Origin: Thermoplasmata archaeon | GTDB taxonomy: Archaea; Thermoplasmatota; Thermoplasmata; Lutacidiplasmatales; UBA184 | Length of the DNA: 49,323 bases | NCBI GenBank assembly: GCA_021791335.1 | Contig: JAJYWS010000023.1 | Span: 1-49,323 of the forward strand | Direction of reading: 5' to 3' | Part shown: positions 32,462-40,915 of the stretch, one piece after another | Layout: the number at the start of each line of letters is the position of its first letter | How positions within the stretch are numbered: the stretch's first letter is position 1 | Made by a program: the position numbers and the translations under genes | Notes under the pieces: model-generated | What the model was told of the DNA's origin: nothing | Databases searched by the model: none | Seen by the model: only the letters and a program-made list of their open reading frames with translations

Positions 32462-33903
32462 TGGCAACCGGGACGGTACGGGTGGAGATCCCCACCCCCT
32501 TGAGAGGGTGGGTCGACGGACAGGCCGCGATCGAGGTCGAGGGGAGCACGGTCGGGACCGTGCTCGAGGCCGTGGCGGCCCGGTATCCGGCGCTGCGGCC
32601 GCATCTCTTCGGGCCGACCGGAGCGCTCCGGGGATTCGTCTCCATCTACCTGAACCAGGAGGACATCCGCTACCGGGAGCGGGAGGCGACCCCGGTCCGA
32701 CCGGGGGACGTGATCTCGATTGTCCCGGCGATCGCCGGCGGCGCGGGCGAACCCGCCACGGTCGGCTTGTCTCGGGAGGAGATGCAGCGCTACAGTCGGC
32801 ACCTCCTGCTGCCGGAGGTAGGGCTCCGGGGCCAGCGCAAGCTCAAGGAGGCCCGGGTCCTCCTGGTCGGGGCCGGGGGCCTCGGCTCCCCGACCGCCAC
32901 CTACCTCGCGGCGGCCGGCGTCGGACGCATCGGGCTCGTCGAGTTCGACACCGTCGATCTCTCCAACCTCCAACGGCAGATCCTCTACACGACCGAGGAT
33001 CTCGGACGGCCCAAGCTCGAGGTGGCCGCCGAACGGCTGCGGGCGCTCAATCCCGAGGTCACGGTCGAACCCCACCCGGGGCCGCTCACGAGCGCCAACG
33101 CTCTCGACCTCCTGAAGGGCTACGACGTGGTGGTGGACGGCACCGACAACTTCCCGACCCGCTACCTCGTGAATGACGCGGCGGTCCTCACCGGAATCCC
33201 GAATGTCTACGGGTCGATCTACCGATTCGAGGGCCAGGTGACGGTCTTCGGCGGCCGCGCCGGACCCTGCTACCGGTGCCTGTATCCGGAACCGCCCCCG
33301 CCGAACCTGGTTCCGTCCTGTGCCGAGGCGGGGGTTCTGGGGGTCCTCCCGGGCGTCGTCGGGCTCCTCCAGGCGATCGAGACGCTGAAGCTCCTGTTGG
33401 GGGTCGGCGAGCCGCTCATCGGCCGGCTCCTGCTCTTCGACGCCCTCGCCCTGCGGTTCCGGGAACTTCAGGTCCGGGCCAGCCCCGACTGCGATCTCTG
33501 CGGCCCGAAGGCGACCCAGCGGGGACTCATCGACTACCCGGAGTTCTGCGGGGTGTCCGCCCCGGGGGCCCCCAATGCGTCGGAGATCCCGTCGATCCTC
33601 CCCGCAGAGCTCGTCGGGCGGCTCCGCGACCGCGACCCGCCGTTGCTGCTGGATGTCCGGGAACCGGAGGAGTGGGCGATCGCCCGGATCGAGGGGGCCC
33701 GGTTGATCCCGCTCGGCGAGCTCGCCGAACGGGTCGATGAGCTCACCGGGGCCCGGGAGATCGTCGTCTACTGCAAGATGGGGGGCCGGTCGGCCCGGGC
33801 GGTCGCCCAACTGACCGAACTGGGCTTCCGTGGGGTCCGGCACCTCGACGGCGGAATCGACCGCTGGAGCCGGGACGTCGATCCGTCGATGCCCCGCTAC
33901 TGA
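32458..33903 (+). CDS. CysO-type ubiquitin-like sulfur carrier fused to MoeZ-type E1 and rhodanese
   Basis: One 481-residue protein combines three activities. Residues 1-95 are a beta-grasp carrier strikingly like mycobacterial CysO (RGFVSIYLNQEDIRY; ending IVPAIAGG, G94-G95). Residues 104-350 are a ThiF/MoeB adenylating E1: GAGGLGSP nucleotide loop, D-x-x-N-L-Q-R-Q, zinc cysteines C271/C274 and C345/C348, catalytic C288 in VPSCAEAG. Residues 375-481 are a rhodanese with active C439 in YCKMGGRSA. E1 would adenylate the carrier's terminal glycine and rhodanese would supply sulfur to make the thiocarboxylate. The linker after GG is only about 9 residues, so the carrier terminus is not free unless the chain is cut. 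Confidence 0.93.
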   Translation: MMATGTVRVEIPTPLRGWVDGQAAIEVEGSTVGTVLEAVAARYPALRPHLFGPTGALRGFVSIYLNQEDIRYREREATPVRPGDVISIVPAIAGGAGEPATVGLSREEMQRYSRHLLLPEVGLRGQRKLKEARVLLVGAGGLGSPTATYLAAAGVGRIGLVEFDTVDLSNLQRQILYTTEDLGRPKLEVAAERLRALNPEVTVEPHPGPLTSANALDLLKGYDVVVDGTDNFPTRYLVNDAAVLTGIPNVYGSIYRFEGQVTVFGGRAGPCYRCLYPEPPPPNLVPSCAEAGVLGVLPGVVGLLQAIETLKLLLGVGEPLIGRLLLFDALALRFRELQVRASPDCDLCGPKATQRGLIDYPEFCGVSAPGAPNASEIPSILPAELVGRLRDRDPPLLLDVREPEEWAIARIEGARLIPLGELAERVDELTGAREIVVYCKMGGRSARAVAQLTELGFRGVRHLDGGIDRWSRDVDPSMPRY

Positions 33904-34451
33904 CCCGGCCCGTGGGGGACGTAGATCCCCTCGGCCGGGTTCGCGCCGTGGGATCGCGCGCGCCGGGACAGCTCCCGGATGAACTCCTCGGGGGCGATCG
34001 GGGAGATGAAGATCGGAACCCCGTCCCCGTAGATCAACATCCCGTGGACATCGGAGTACACCGCATCGAACGCCCCGATGAAGGGGCTCCACATGCGGCC
34101 CCGGTAGCCCCAGGACCCCGTGAAGCCGACCGGGGAGAGATCCCGCAGCGTCGCCCGGTCGATCCGGTAGATCGATCCGAGCGGGATCCTCCGCGTCCCG
34201 ACGAGCCGGCGCGCGCGGAGCGACTCCGCGTCGAGCAGGTAGGAGGTCGAGGCGTACCGGAGCAGGAGGAAGAGCATGATCCCGACGAGCAGGTAGGGGG
34301 CCCAGGTGTAGTGGGTGAGCGCGCTCGACGGGGCGACGGCCAGCACCAGCAGGATGAGCACGATGTACACCCCCACGATGGGAAGGCTCAGCCGCCCGTG
34401 GACTCGGTACCGTCCCTCGGCATCGATCTGCGGCGGCGGGGGGTCCGGCAC
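33897..34451 (-). CDS. Two-helix membrane protein with PH-like domain
   Basis: This protein of about 184 residues has a short proline-rich N-terminus, two adjacent membrane helices (about 25-70) and a cytoplasmic beta-rich domain resembling bacterial PH domains (YLLDAESLRARRLVGTRRIP, then a strand-rich region ending in a helix). The GTG at 34451 is 7 nt after the rli1 stop; any earlier start would overlap rli1. The gene is the last in the mptA-ABC-rli1 operon and overlaps the end of the CysO fusion gene by 7 nt in convergent orientation. Function is unknown. Confidence 0.65.
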   Translation of the reverse strand: MPDPPPPQIDAEGRYRVHGRLSLPIVGVYIVLILLVLAVAPSSALTHYTWAPYLLVGIMLFLLLRYASTSYLLDAESLRARRLVGTRRIPLGSIYRIDRATLRDLSPVGFTGSWGYRGRMWSPFIGAFDAVYSDVHGMLIYGDGVPIFISPIAPEEFIRELSRRARSHGANPAEGIYVPHGPGQ

Positions 34452-34458
34452 GGGCCCC

Positions 34459-36222
34459 CTAGGCCGCGGGCTCGTAGTAATACTCTCCGATGGCCCGCTG
34501 CTCCCGGTCCAGGACCGACCCCTCCTGGTTGATGCGGGGCCGACGGGTATCGGCATCCCGTCGGAAGGTGATCCCGATCTCCCGCAGGAGCGCGTTCATG
34601 CCGGTCCGCATGGGGAACGGTCCGCGCCCCACGCCCGCGTTCGGGGTATCGGCCGGGTGGAGGAAGACCATCAAGCGATCGCAGGCGAGGTCGAGGAAGT
34701 AGACGTCGTGGTCCACCACGAGGGCGGTCACCGCCTGCCGCTCCACCTGCCGTCGGATCAGCCGGGCCATCGACATCCGCTCGTCGGCGTCGAGGTATGC
34801 CGACGGTTCGTCGAGGAGGTAGACCGACGCCCGCCGCGCGAGCGCAAGGGCGACCGCGCTCCGTTGGAGTTCGCCCCCCGAGAGCGCGGCCAGATCCACA
34901 TCGAGGATCTCCTCGAGGTGCAGCCCGGGCACCAGGTCCCGCTCGAAGAGCGCGAGATCGAAGCCCGGATCGGTCCCCAATCCGGCCGCCCGTTCCCGAA
35001 GGTTGGTCCCCTTGGGCGCCTTGAGGTACTGCGGCTTATAGCTCACCGCGACCCCGGCCGGAGGCGTCCCCTCGGTCGGGGGCTCGGCGCCGGCGAGCAT
35101 GCGTACGAAGGTCGTCTTGCCGGTGCCGTTGGGCCCCACGATGCCGACCGTCTCCCCGCGGCCCAGGGTGCCCGGGTCGGTGGCGACCCGGAACTGGGGA
35201 TAGACCCGGAGCAGCGCCGGAAACTCGAAGGCGACGGTGCCGGCGGTCGGCGGTTTCGGGGGGTGGGCCACGAACCGGACGGGTTCGCTGCGGAACCGGA
35301 CGTTCTCGTCCTTGAGGTACCCGCCGAGGTAGGTGTTGACCGCCGAGCGCATCGGTAGCGGGTGGCTGACCACCCCGAAGGCCGAGGCCGTGCCGTAGAT
35401 GAGGTGGGCCTGGTCGGCCAGATAGTCGAGGAGCGCGAGGTCGTGTTCGATCACGAGCACGCCCGCCCGCTCCCCCAGCCGGCGGAGGTGGCGGGCGACC
35501 TCCAGGCGCCGGACGATGTCGAGGTAGCTCGACGGTTCGTCGATCAGGTAGAAATCCCCCGGGGTGGCGAGGGCCCGGGCGATCGCGGTCAGCTGGAGTT
35601 CGCCGCCCGACAGTTCGGAGAGACGACGCCCGGCCAGCGGCGTGAGGCCGACGTCGGCGAGGACGGTGTCCGAACCGACATACTCCCCGACGGTGCCGGC
35701 CACCTGTCCGATGGGCTCGACATACTGGGGCTTCACCACCGCCCGGAGCCGCCCGTCCGCGATCCGCTTGAGGTGGGCCCAGATCGCCGTGCCCCGGTAG
35801 TGGTCGAGGATCTCGGGCCACTCGGGAGGGGCATCGTACCGGCCCAGATTGGGCCGCTCGGCGCCCGCGAGGATCTTGAGGGCCGTCGACTTTCCCGTCC
35901 CGTTGGGACCCAACAGGCCCGTGATCCCGCGGGTCGGCGGGAGCGGTAGGCGGTAGAGCCGGAATCCATTGTAGCCGAAGCGGTGGACGATCTCCGACTC
36001 CGAGGCCTCGGGCGTGTTGAGGATCTTGATCGCGTCGAACGGGCATTTGTGGACGCAGATCCCGCACCCGATGCAGAGCGTCTCCGAGATGACCGGTTTC
36101 CCCAGCGGTCCCTCGACGATGCACTCCTGGCCCATCCGCACCGGGGGGCAGTACTCCCGGCACTCCCACTGGCACTCCTTGGGGTGGCAGCGATCCGAGA
36201 GCAGGATGGCAATCCGCGCCAT
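34459..36222 (-). CDS. abcE1: Ribosome recycling factor ABCE1/Rli1
   Basis: This 587-residue protein splits post-termination ribosomes in archaea and eukaryotes. The N-terminal Fe-S domain has eight cysteines for two 4Fe-4S clusters (CHPKECQWECREYCPP, and CIGCGICVHKCPFDAI). Two ABC domains follow, each with Walker A (GPNGTGKST and GPNGTGKTT) and signature LSGGELQ, joined by a hinge. It depends on Fe-S cluster supply, which the SUF genes nearby would provide. Its start directly abuts the stop of the upstream ABC ATPase gene. Confidence 0.97.
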   Translation of the reverse strand: MARIAILLSDRCHPKECQWECREYCPPVRMGQECIVEGPLGKPVISETLCIGCGICVHKCPFDAIKILNTPEASESEIVHRFGYNGFRLYRLPLPPTRGITGLLGPNGTGKSTALKILAGAERPNLGRYDAPPEWPEILDHYRGTAIWAHLKRIADGRLRAVVKPQYVEPIGQVAGTVGEYVGSDTVLADVGLTPLAGRRLSELSGGELQLTAIARALATPGDFYLIDEPSSYLDIVRRLEVARHLRRLGERAGVLVIEHDLALLDYLADQAHLIYGTASAFGVVSHPLPMRSAVNTYLGGYLKDENVRFRSEPVRFVAHPPKPPTAGTVAFEFPALLRVYPQFRVATDPGTLGRGETVGIVGPNGTGKTTFVRMLAGAEPPTEGTPPAGVAVSYKPQYLKAPKGTNLRERAAGLGTDPGFDLALFERDLVPGLHLEEILDVDLAALSGGELQRSAVALALARRASVYLLDEPSAYLDADERMSMARLIRRQVERQAVTALVVDHDVYFLDLACDRLMVFLHPADTPNAGVGRGPFPMRTGMNALLREIGITFRRDADTRRPRINQEGSVLDREQRAIGEYYYEPAA

Positions 36223-36930
36223 CTACGTCGTCTCCCCCTCCCGGACGTCCGATTCGACCCGCCCGTCCCGGAGGGTCAGGTGCCGACGGGCCCGCCGGGC
36301 CACTTCGGGGTTGTGGGTGACGACGATGAGCGTGGTCTGTCGCTCCCGATGCAGGGCTTCCAGGAGGTCCAGAACCTTACCCGCGTTGTCGCTGTCGAGC
36401 TCGCCGGTGGGCTCATCCGCGAGCAGCAGGGCGGGCGAATTGACGAGGGCCCGGGCGATCGCCACCCGCTGCTCCTCCCCCCCGGACAGCTGGCTGGGAT
36501 AGAACCCGGCCCGGGCGCTCAGCCCGACGCTCTCGAGCAACTCGACCGCCCGAGCGCGGCGTTCGGCCCGGCCCCGAAGGAGGGGGCGGAGCGGCAACTC
36601 CACATTCTCCCGTACGGTCAAGGTCGGCAGGAGGTAGAATCGCTGGAAGACGAACCCGATCGACCGGAGCCGGAACCGGGCCCGCTCGCGCTCCGAGCCG
36701 TCGGCCACGTTGACGCCGTCCCAGCGGACCTCGCCCTCGGTCGGCGTGTCGATCAGGCCGAGGAGGTTCAGAAGCGTCGTCTTGCCGCAGCCGCTGGGGC
36801 CTTCGATGCTCACATACTGACCGGGCCGGAACCGGAGGTTGATCCCTCGGAGGGCCCGGACCCCGGCGGGTCCCGCGCCCCCGTAGACCTTGGTCACCCC
36901 GGCCAGCTCGATCACGGCCCCCGACGTCAT
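36223..36930 (-). CDS. ABC transporter ATPase, MacB/LolD type
   Basis: This 235-residue ATPase has Walker A GPSGCGKTT, signature QLSGGEEQRVAIARAL (usually SGGEQQR), Walker B LLLADEPTGELD and the VTHNPEVARRA H-loop, the pattern of LolD/MacB-type ATPases that work with FtsX-like permeases. It overlaps the upstream permease gene by 4 nt. With the two permeases it forms a complete transporter, probably a mechanotransmission-type or export system for an unknown substrate. Confidence 0.92.
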   Translation of the reverse strand: MTSGAVIELAGVTKVYGGAGPAGVRALRGINLRFRPGQYVSIEGPSGCGKTTLLNLLGLIDTPTEGEVRWDGVNVADGSERERARFRLRSIGFVFQRFYLLPTLTVRENVELPLRPLLRGRAERRARAVELLESVGLSARAGFYPSQLSGGEEQRVAIARALVNSPALLLADEPTGELDSDNAGKVLDLLEALHRERQTTLIVVTHNPEVARRARRHLTLRDGRVESDVREGETT

Positions 36931-38180
36931 CGCAGCGCCTCCGGGAGTGGGAGCCTAAGGGCCCGGCGGACGGCGAACGCGCTCGCCACCCCGGCCAGCG
37001 CGAGCGCGCCCACGCCGAGCGCGATCAACTGCACCGGCGAAAACACCGCGAGCCGGCTCGCGGCCTGGACCGGTGCCGATCCCACCCGGGCGAGGACGGT
37101 GACGGTCCCGATCCCGCTCGCGACCCCCAGTAGGGCCCCCGCCCCGCCGAGGAGCACGGCCCGGGCCACGATCGTCGCGGCGATGGAACGGGACGGGAGC
37201 CCGAGGGCCCGGCGGATCCCGATCTCCCGTCGCTCCGCCTCCACCCGCCGCACCAGGACCAGCGTCAGGAACACGAAGCCGATCGCCAACCCGACCGACG
37301 AGAGGACGAGGTAGAAGCCGTTCAGGATCGACGCCGCCCCCTCGAGCTGGCTCGCTTCCTGGCTGAGCGTGCTGACCCCGTAGTACGGGAGGAGGGCGTG
37401 GAGGGCGGCCACGACACGGGCGATCTGGGTCGGGGAGGTCGAGGCGGTGCCGGTCAGGCCGACATGGATCGAGTCGGCCGCATCCAAGAGACCTCCGGGG
37501 CCCGGTCCGGTGCGGGCCAACCCGGTCAGGACCTGGAGGTTGGAGAGCGGGAGGTAGATGCCGTAGTTCCCGCTCGTCGAGAACAGCGAGGCAACGACGT
37601 TGAAGGTCCCGGTGACCGTATAGGTGACCGCCCCGGAGCCGTTCGCGGCCGGGGCCAGGGTCACGGAATCGCCGACCGTGAGGTGATCGGCCTGGGCCAG
37701 GGTGGTGTTGACGAGGACATCGGGCGACACCGGTCCCGCGTAGCTTCCGTTCTGGTAGTGGATCATGTCGGTGGGGTCCCCGAGATTGGGCGGCGCGGAA
37801 AAGACCTGCGACGCGGTCGATCCCAACGTCGCGTAGTAGGCCGAGGGGATGATCCCTTCCGCCAGCAACGGGACCCACCGGCCACCGGGACCGCGCAGGT
37901 CGAGCGGTCGGGTCAGCGTCGGCGAGACCGCGCCGACGCTCGGAATCGCCGCAATCTGGCCGACCCGCTGATGGGCCAGGTCGATCCCGGCCGTCCCGGG
38001 TCCCGAGACCACGATCTGGTAGCCCGACGCCTGGAGGCGGGCGATCTCGTGCGACGAAACCCCCCCGCCGACCGACAGCAGGACCACCGGGAGGGTGATC
38101 GCCGCCGCCATCGCCACCACCGCCAGGATGCCGGGCAGGGCTCCGGGCTTCCGACCCCCTCGCCGCTCCCGTTCGCTCAT
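36927..38180 (-). CDS. FtsX/MacB-type ABC permease
   Basis: This 417-residue protein has an N-terminal membrane helix, a periplasm-like extracytoplasmic domain of about 220 residues, and three C-terminal helices, the MacB/FtsX plan. The last part (AERREIGIRRALGLPSRSI) carries the typical cytoplasmic loop that contacts the ATPase. It overlaps both neighbours by 4 nt. It is paired with a second permease, so the transporter would be a heterodimer. Confidence 0.88.
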   Translation of the reverse strand: MSERERRGGRKPGALPGILAVVAMAAAITLPVVLLSVGGGVSSHEIARLQASGYQIVVSGPGTAGIDLAHQRVGQIAAIPSVGAVSPTLTRPLDLRGPGGRWVPLLAEGIIPSAYYATLGSTASQVFSAPPNLGDPTDMIHYQNGSYAGPVSPDVLVNTTLAQADHLTVGDSVTLAPAANGSGAVTYTVTGTFNVVASLFSTSGNYGIYLPLSNLQVLTGLARTGPGPGGLLDAADSIHVGLTGTASTSPTQIARVVAALHALLPYYGVSTLSQEASQLEGAASILNGFYLVLSSVGLAIGFVFLTLVLVRRVEAERREIGIRRALGLPSRSIAATIVARAVLLGGAGALLGVASGIGTVTVLARVGSAPVQAASRLAVFSPVQLIALGVGALALAGVASAFAVRRALRLPLPEALR

Positions 38181-39484
38181 GGGGTTCGGAGCTCCTCACT
38201 CACCGGGATCCAGGAGGCGCGGAGGATGGGCGCGATCGATCCGACGAGGCCGAGGGCGAAGACGACCCCGAGCCCGGTGGCCGCCACGGACGGATCGAAC
38301 CGGATGAAGGCAAACCCGCTCGGGAGCCCGGTGAGGAACCCGGTGAGGAACCGGTTCAGGCCGAGCCCCATGAGATAGGCCAGTGGAAGCCCGACCGCGA
38401 GCCCGAAGACGGCCAGGAGAAGGGACTCCTCCACCACATAACCCGCGACCGTCGCCCGGGGGTAGCCGATCGCCCGCAGGATCGCGATCTCCTTGCGTCG
38501 ATCGTCCACGCTCATCAGAAGAACGGTGGTCGTGAAGAGCGTCGCGACCACGAGCCCGGTCGCGCCGACCAGCTCCCCGAAGACACTGTAGAGGTTGATC
38601 TCGCTCTGGATTGCCCCGAGAATATCCGATAGGGTGAAGAACCCGATCCCTGGAAACCGCCCCTGGAGAAACGACTGGGTGGCCGCGGCGTTGGCGCCGG
38701 GAACGAGGTGGATCAGGATCAGGGAGGCATAGTCGGCCCCGGCCGAGGCCGAGCCGGTCAGGCTCTGCAGCTCCGACAGGTAGAACATCGCCAGGGCGGC
38801 GGTCGGGATCAGGTAGTACGGCTCCGTGATGCCGACGACCCGGAACGCGGTGGCATTGGCGTACCAGCCCTCGACCTCGGCGGGGCCGGCGACCGACCGG
38901 GGGCTCGCCCAGAGGAGACTTCCCACCGTGACCCCCAGTTGGGTCGCGAGCCCCTGGTCGATCACGATCTCATGGGTGAACAGGCCGTCGTAGCTCCCGT
39001 TGGCATAGTGCGGGTCCCCGGGGTACGTGAAGCCCGTCCCGTTGACCAGGAGGGGGGTGGTAATGCCGGCGTTGTCGCTCGGGATCCAGCCGATGCTCGT
39101 GCCCGAACTGGGGCCCCACCCGGCGGGGATGAACTGACCCCCCGACGACTGGTTGGCCCGGTCCCAGAGGGAGCTGTTGCCGAAGAGGAGGCTCGCCAGG
39201 AGCCAGGGACTCGCCGATTCGACCGAGGCGTCCGCGCGGGGAATCTCCTGGGCGAGCGGGTGGGCGGAGGCGATGGGGGGGAACTGGGTGCTGGGGGGGG
39301 CCGCCCCCGGGCTGACGCCGATGAGGTCGACGCCGCTTTGGGTGGCCAGGTAGCCGGCGCTGGAGCTGATACCGGCCCCGACCGCCAGGAGGACCACGAC
39401 CAGGGCGACCGCGAGCCCGATCCCCAGGGCGGTCACCAACGAACGGCCCGGCCGTCGTCGCACGGCGTCCCAGGCGAACCGCAT
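38177..39484 (-). CDS. FtsX/MacB-type ABC permease
   Basis: This 435-residue protein has the same layout: one N-terminal helix (RPGRSLVTALGIGLAVALVV), a large outside domain with several N-x-S/T sites, and three C-terminal helices. The loop DDRRKEIAILRAIGYPRATV is the conserved FtsX-domain element. It lies 15 nt after mptA and overlaps the next permease by 4 nt. Substrate is unknown. Confidence 0.88.
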   Translation of the reverse strand: MRFAWDAVRRRPGRSLVTALGIGLAVALVVVLLAVGAGISSSAGYLATQSGVDLIGVSPGAAPPSTQFPPIASAHPLAQEIPRADASVESASPWLLASLLFGNSSLWDRANQSSGGQFIPAGWGPSSGTSIGWIPSDNAGITTPLLVNGTGFTYPGDPHYANGSYDGLFTHEIVIDQGLATQLGVTVGSLLWASPRSVAGPAEVEGWYANATAFRVVGITEPYYLIPTAALAMFYLSELQSLTGSASAGADYASLILIHLVPGANAAATQSFLQGRFPGIGFFTLSDILGAIQSEINLYSVFGELVGATGLVVATLFTTTVLLMSVDDRRKEIAILRAIGYPRATVAGYVVEESLLLAVFGLAVGLPLAYLMGLGLNRFLTGFLTGLPSGFAFIRFDPSVAATGLGVVFALGLVGSIAPILRASWIPVSEELRTP

Positions 39485-39499
39485 CGGGGCCCTCCGTCC

Positions 39500-40411
39500 T
39501 CAGGCCGGCCCGCCGCGCCGGAGCTCGCCGAGGGTCGTGCGATGGGCGGCCACCACATTGTACTTGTGGATCGACTCCTCGCTCACGGTCTCGGCCCGGA
39601 TCCCGACCGCATCCGGCAACTCGGCAAACCGGTCCGGAAGGCCGGTGAGGAGGCTGCGGAGGACATCCTCGACGAACTTGGGGTTGCGGTGGGCTCGGAC
39701 CACGACCGCGGCCTCGTCCTCCCGCTTGAGGATATCGAAGGTTTCGGCCGACTGAGCCCCCTCGATCGCGGCCAACATACGGTCGACCTCGGTGGTGCAG
39801 CCGGCCGGCATCTCGAACCAGAGCCGGGTGCGGTTGCGCTGGTTGTGGGTGATCATCGGGAGGTCCTCCAGGCTCGGGTCGGCCAACCTCGGATACTCCC
39901 GGAGCAGCAGCGCCCGGCAGCTCTCCATGGCGCACGGGCAGGCGGTCATCCCGACCGCCTCGGCGCCCACCGAGTGGGTGGTCGTGACCGCGCCGCCCGG
40001 CCCGCGGACCCCCTGGGCACCGGCCAGCAGGGTATACGCCTCCAGGCTGGACCGTTCGGGCGTCGGGCCCTTGCGCAGGAAGTACTCCGCCCGGGCCCCG
40101 ACCGACGAGCGCTGGGCGGTGGGATGCCGCGTCAGGAGGTCCCGGGCGATGTCGGCACACGCGGCCTCGAGGCTCGTCGCCGGCCGCTGCGCGGTCCGGT
40201 CGACGATCTCCGCCAAAAGTTCCGAGTTTCTCGAGAGATCGGAGCCCTTTCGGTCCGCGGGGAGGTCGACCGCGAGGTCGAACTCCACGGTCAGCACGAC
40301 CGCCCGGTCGGGCCGGTCGACATGAAGGGGCTTGCGCACACCGGCGAGCCCGACCGAGTGGAGCCCGATGCGGGCCGAGTCGACCGGGGCCATGGCGTGG
40401 ACGTCCTTCAT
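39500..40411 (-). CDS. mptA: GTP cyclohydrolase of the MptA/FolE2 family
   Basis: This 303-residue enzyme opens GTP to give a dihydroneopterin phosphate for (methano)pterin or folate-type cofactors. Family signatures are NSELLAEIV, the metal-binding cysteine region GMTACPCAM, and HNQRNRTRLWFE. Archaeal MptA makes the 2',3'-cyclic phosphate and uses Fe2+. It is first in a six-gene operon with an ABC exporter and rli1. A TATA element at 40434-40440 predicts a leaderless transcript from the ATG at 40411. Confidence 0.9.
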   Translation of the reverse strand: MKDVHAMAPVDSARIGLHSVGLAGVRKPLHVDRPDRAVVLTVEFDLAVDLPADRKGSDLSRNSELLAEIVDRTAQRPATSLEAACADIARDLLTRHPTAQRSSVGARAEYFLRKGPTPERSSLEAYTLLAGAQGVRGPGGAVTTTHSVGAEAVGMTACPCAMESCRALLLREYPRLADPSLEDLPMITHNQRNRTRLWFEMPAGCTTEVDRMLAAIEGAQSAETFDILKREDEAAVVVRAHRNPKFVEDVLRSLLTGLPDRFAELPDAVGIRAETVSEESIHKYNVVAAHRTTLGELRRGGPA

Positions 40412-40433
40412 GCGCCGGACACGAGCGGCCCCC

Positions 40434-40440
40434 CTTAAAC
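40434..40440 (-). promoter_or_regulatory. TATA box for the mptA operon
   Basis: CTTAAAC on the plus strand, centred 26 nt upstream of the ATG at 40411. Confidence 0.55.
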
Positions 40441-40476
40441 GGGTTGCCCGGCCCCTCCCGGGCGCCGGAGAGGAGT

Positions 40477-40483
40477 CTTATAC
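40477..40483 (+). promoter_or_regulatory. TATA box for sufT
   Basis: CTTATAC centred 26 nt before the ATG at 40506; this fixes the start and predicts a leaderless transcript. Confidence 0.55.
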
Positions 40484-40505
40484 GATTTACGGGAATACCG
40501 GGGCG

Positions 40506-40868
40506 ATGACCGAAGCCTCCGCTCCGTCCGCCGGATCCCCCCCCTCGATCCCCGCCGCCGGCCCCGCCGATGAGCGGGAGCGGGCGATCACCGAGAACCT
40601 GAAGAAGATCTACGACCCCGAGATCCCGATGAACATCGTCGACCTCGGACTGATCTACGGGTTTGAGTGGAAGGGGGATGATGTCACCCTCCACATGACC
40701 CTCACGGCCCCGGGCTGCCCGGTCGCGGGCATCCTCGCGGAGGAAGTCAAGGCGGCGATGGAGAAGGTCCCCAACGTCCGCTCGGCCACGGTCGACCTGG
40801 TCTGGGAACCTCCCTGGACCCCCGACCGGATGAGCGAGTTCGCGAAGCGTCAGTTCGGCTACATGTGA
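40506..40868 (+). CDS. sufT: SufT/MIP18-family Fe-S maturation protein (DUF59)
   Basis: This 120-residue protein is a MIP18/PaaD-like domain with a poorly conserved N-terminal tail. Motifs are KIYDPEIPMNIVDLGLIYG and MTLTAPGCPVAG with the family's conserved cysteine. SufT proteins help to deliver Fe-S clusters to target enzymes. It stands apart from the SUF island by about 7 kb and lacks the ACACC palindrome at its promoter. The frame is open upstream, but the promoter position selects this ATG. Confidence 0.9.
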   Translation: MTEASAPSAGSPPSIPAAGPADERERAITENLKKIYDPEIPMNIVDLGLIYGFEWKGDDVTLHMTLTAPGCPVAGILAEEVKAAMEKVPNVRSATVDLVWEPPWTPDRMSEFAKRQFGYM

Positions 40869-40887
40869 CCGGCACCGGGACGGGAAG

Positions 40888-40895
40888 CGTTTAAG
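40888..40895 (+). promoter_or_regulatory. TATA box for the DUF1684 gene
   Basis: CGTTTAAG centred about 25 nt upstream of the GTG at 40916, predicting a leaderless transcript. Confidence 0.5.
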
Positions 40896-40915
40896 CTACG
40901 GGCCGATGGCCGGCC

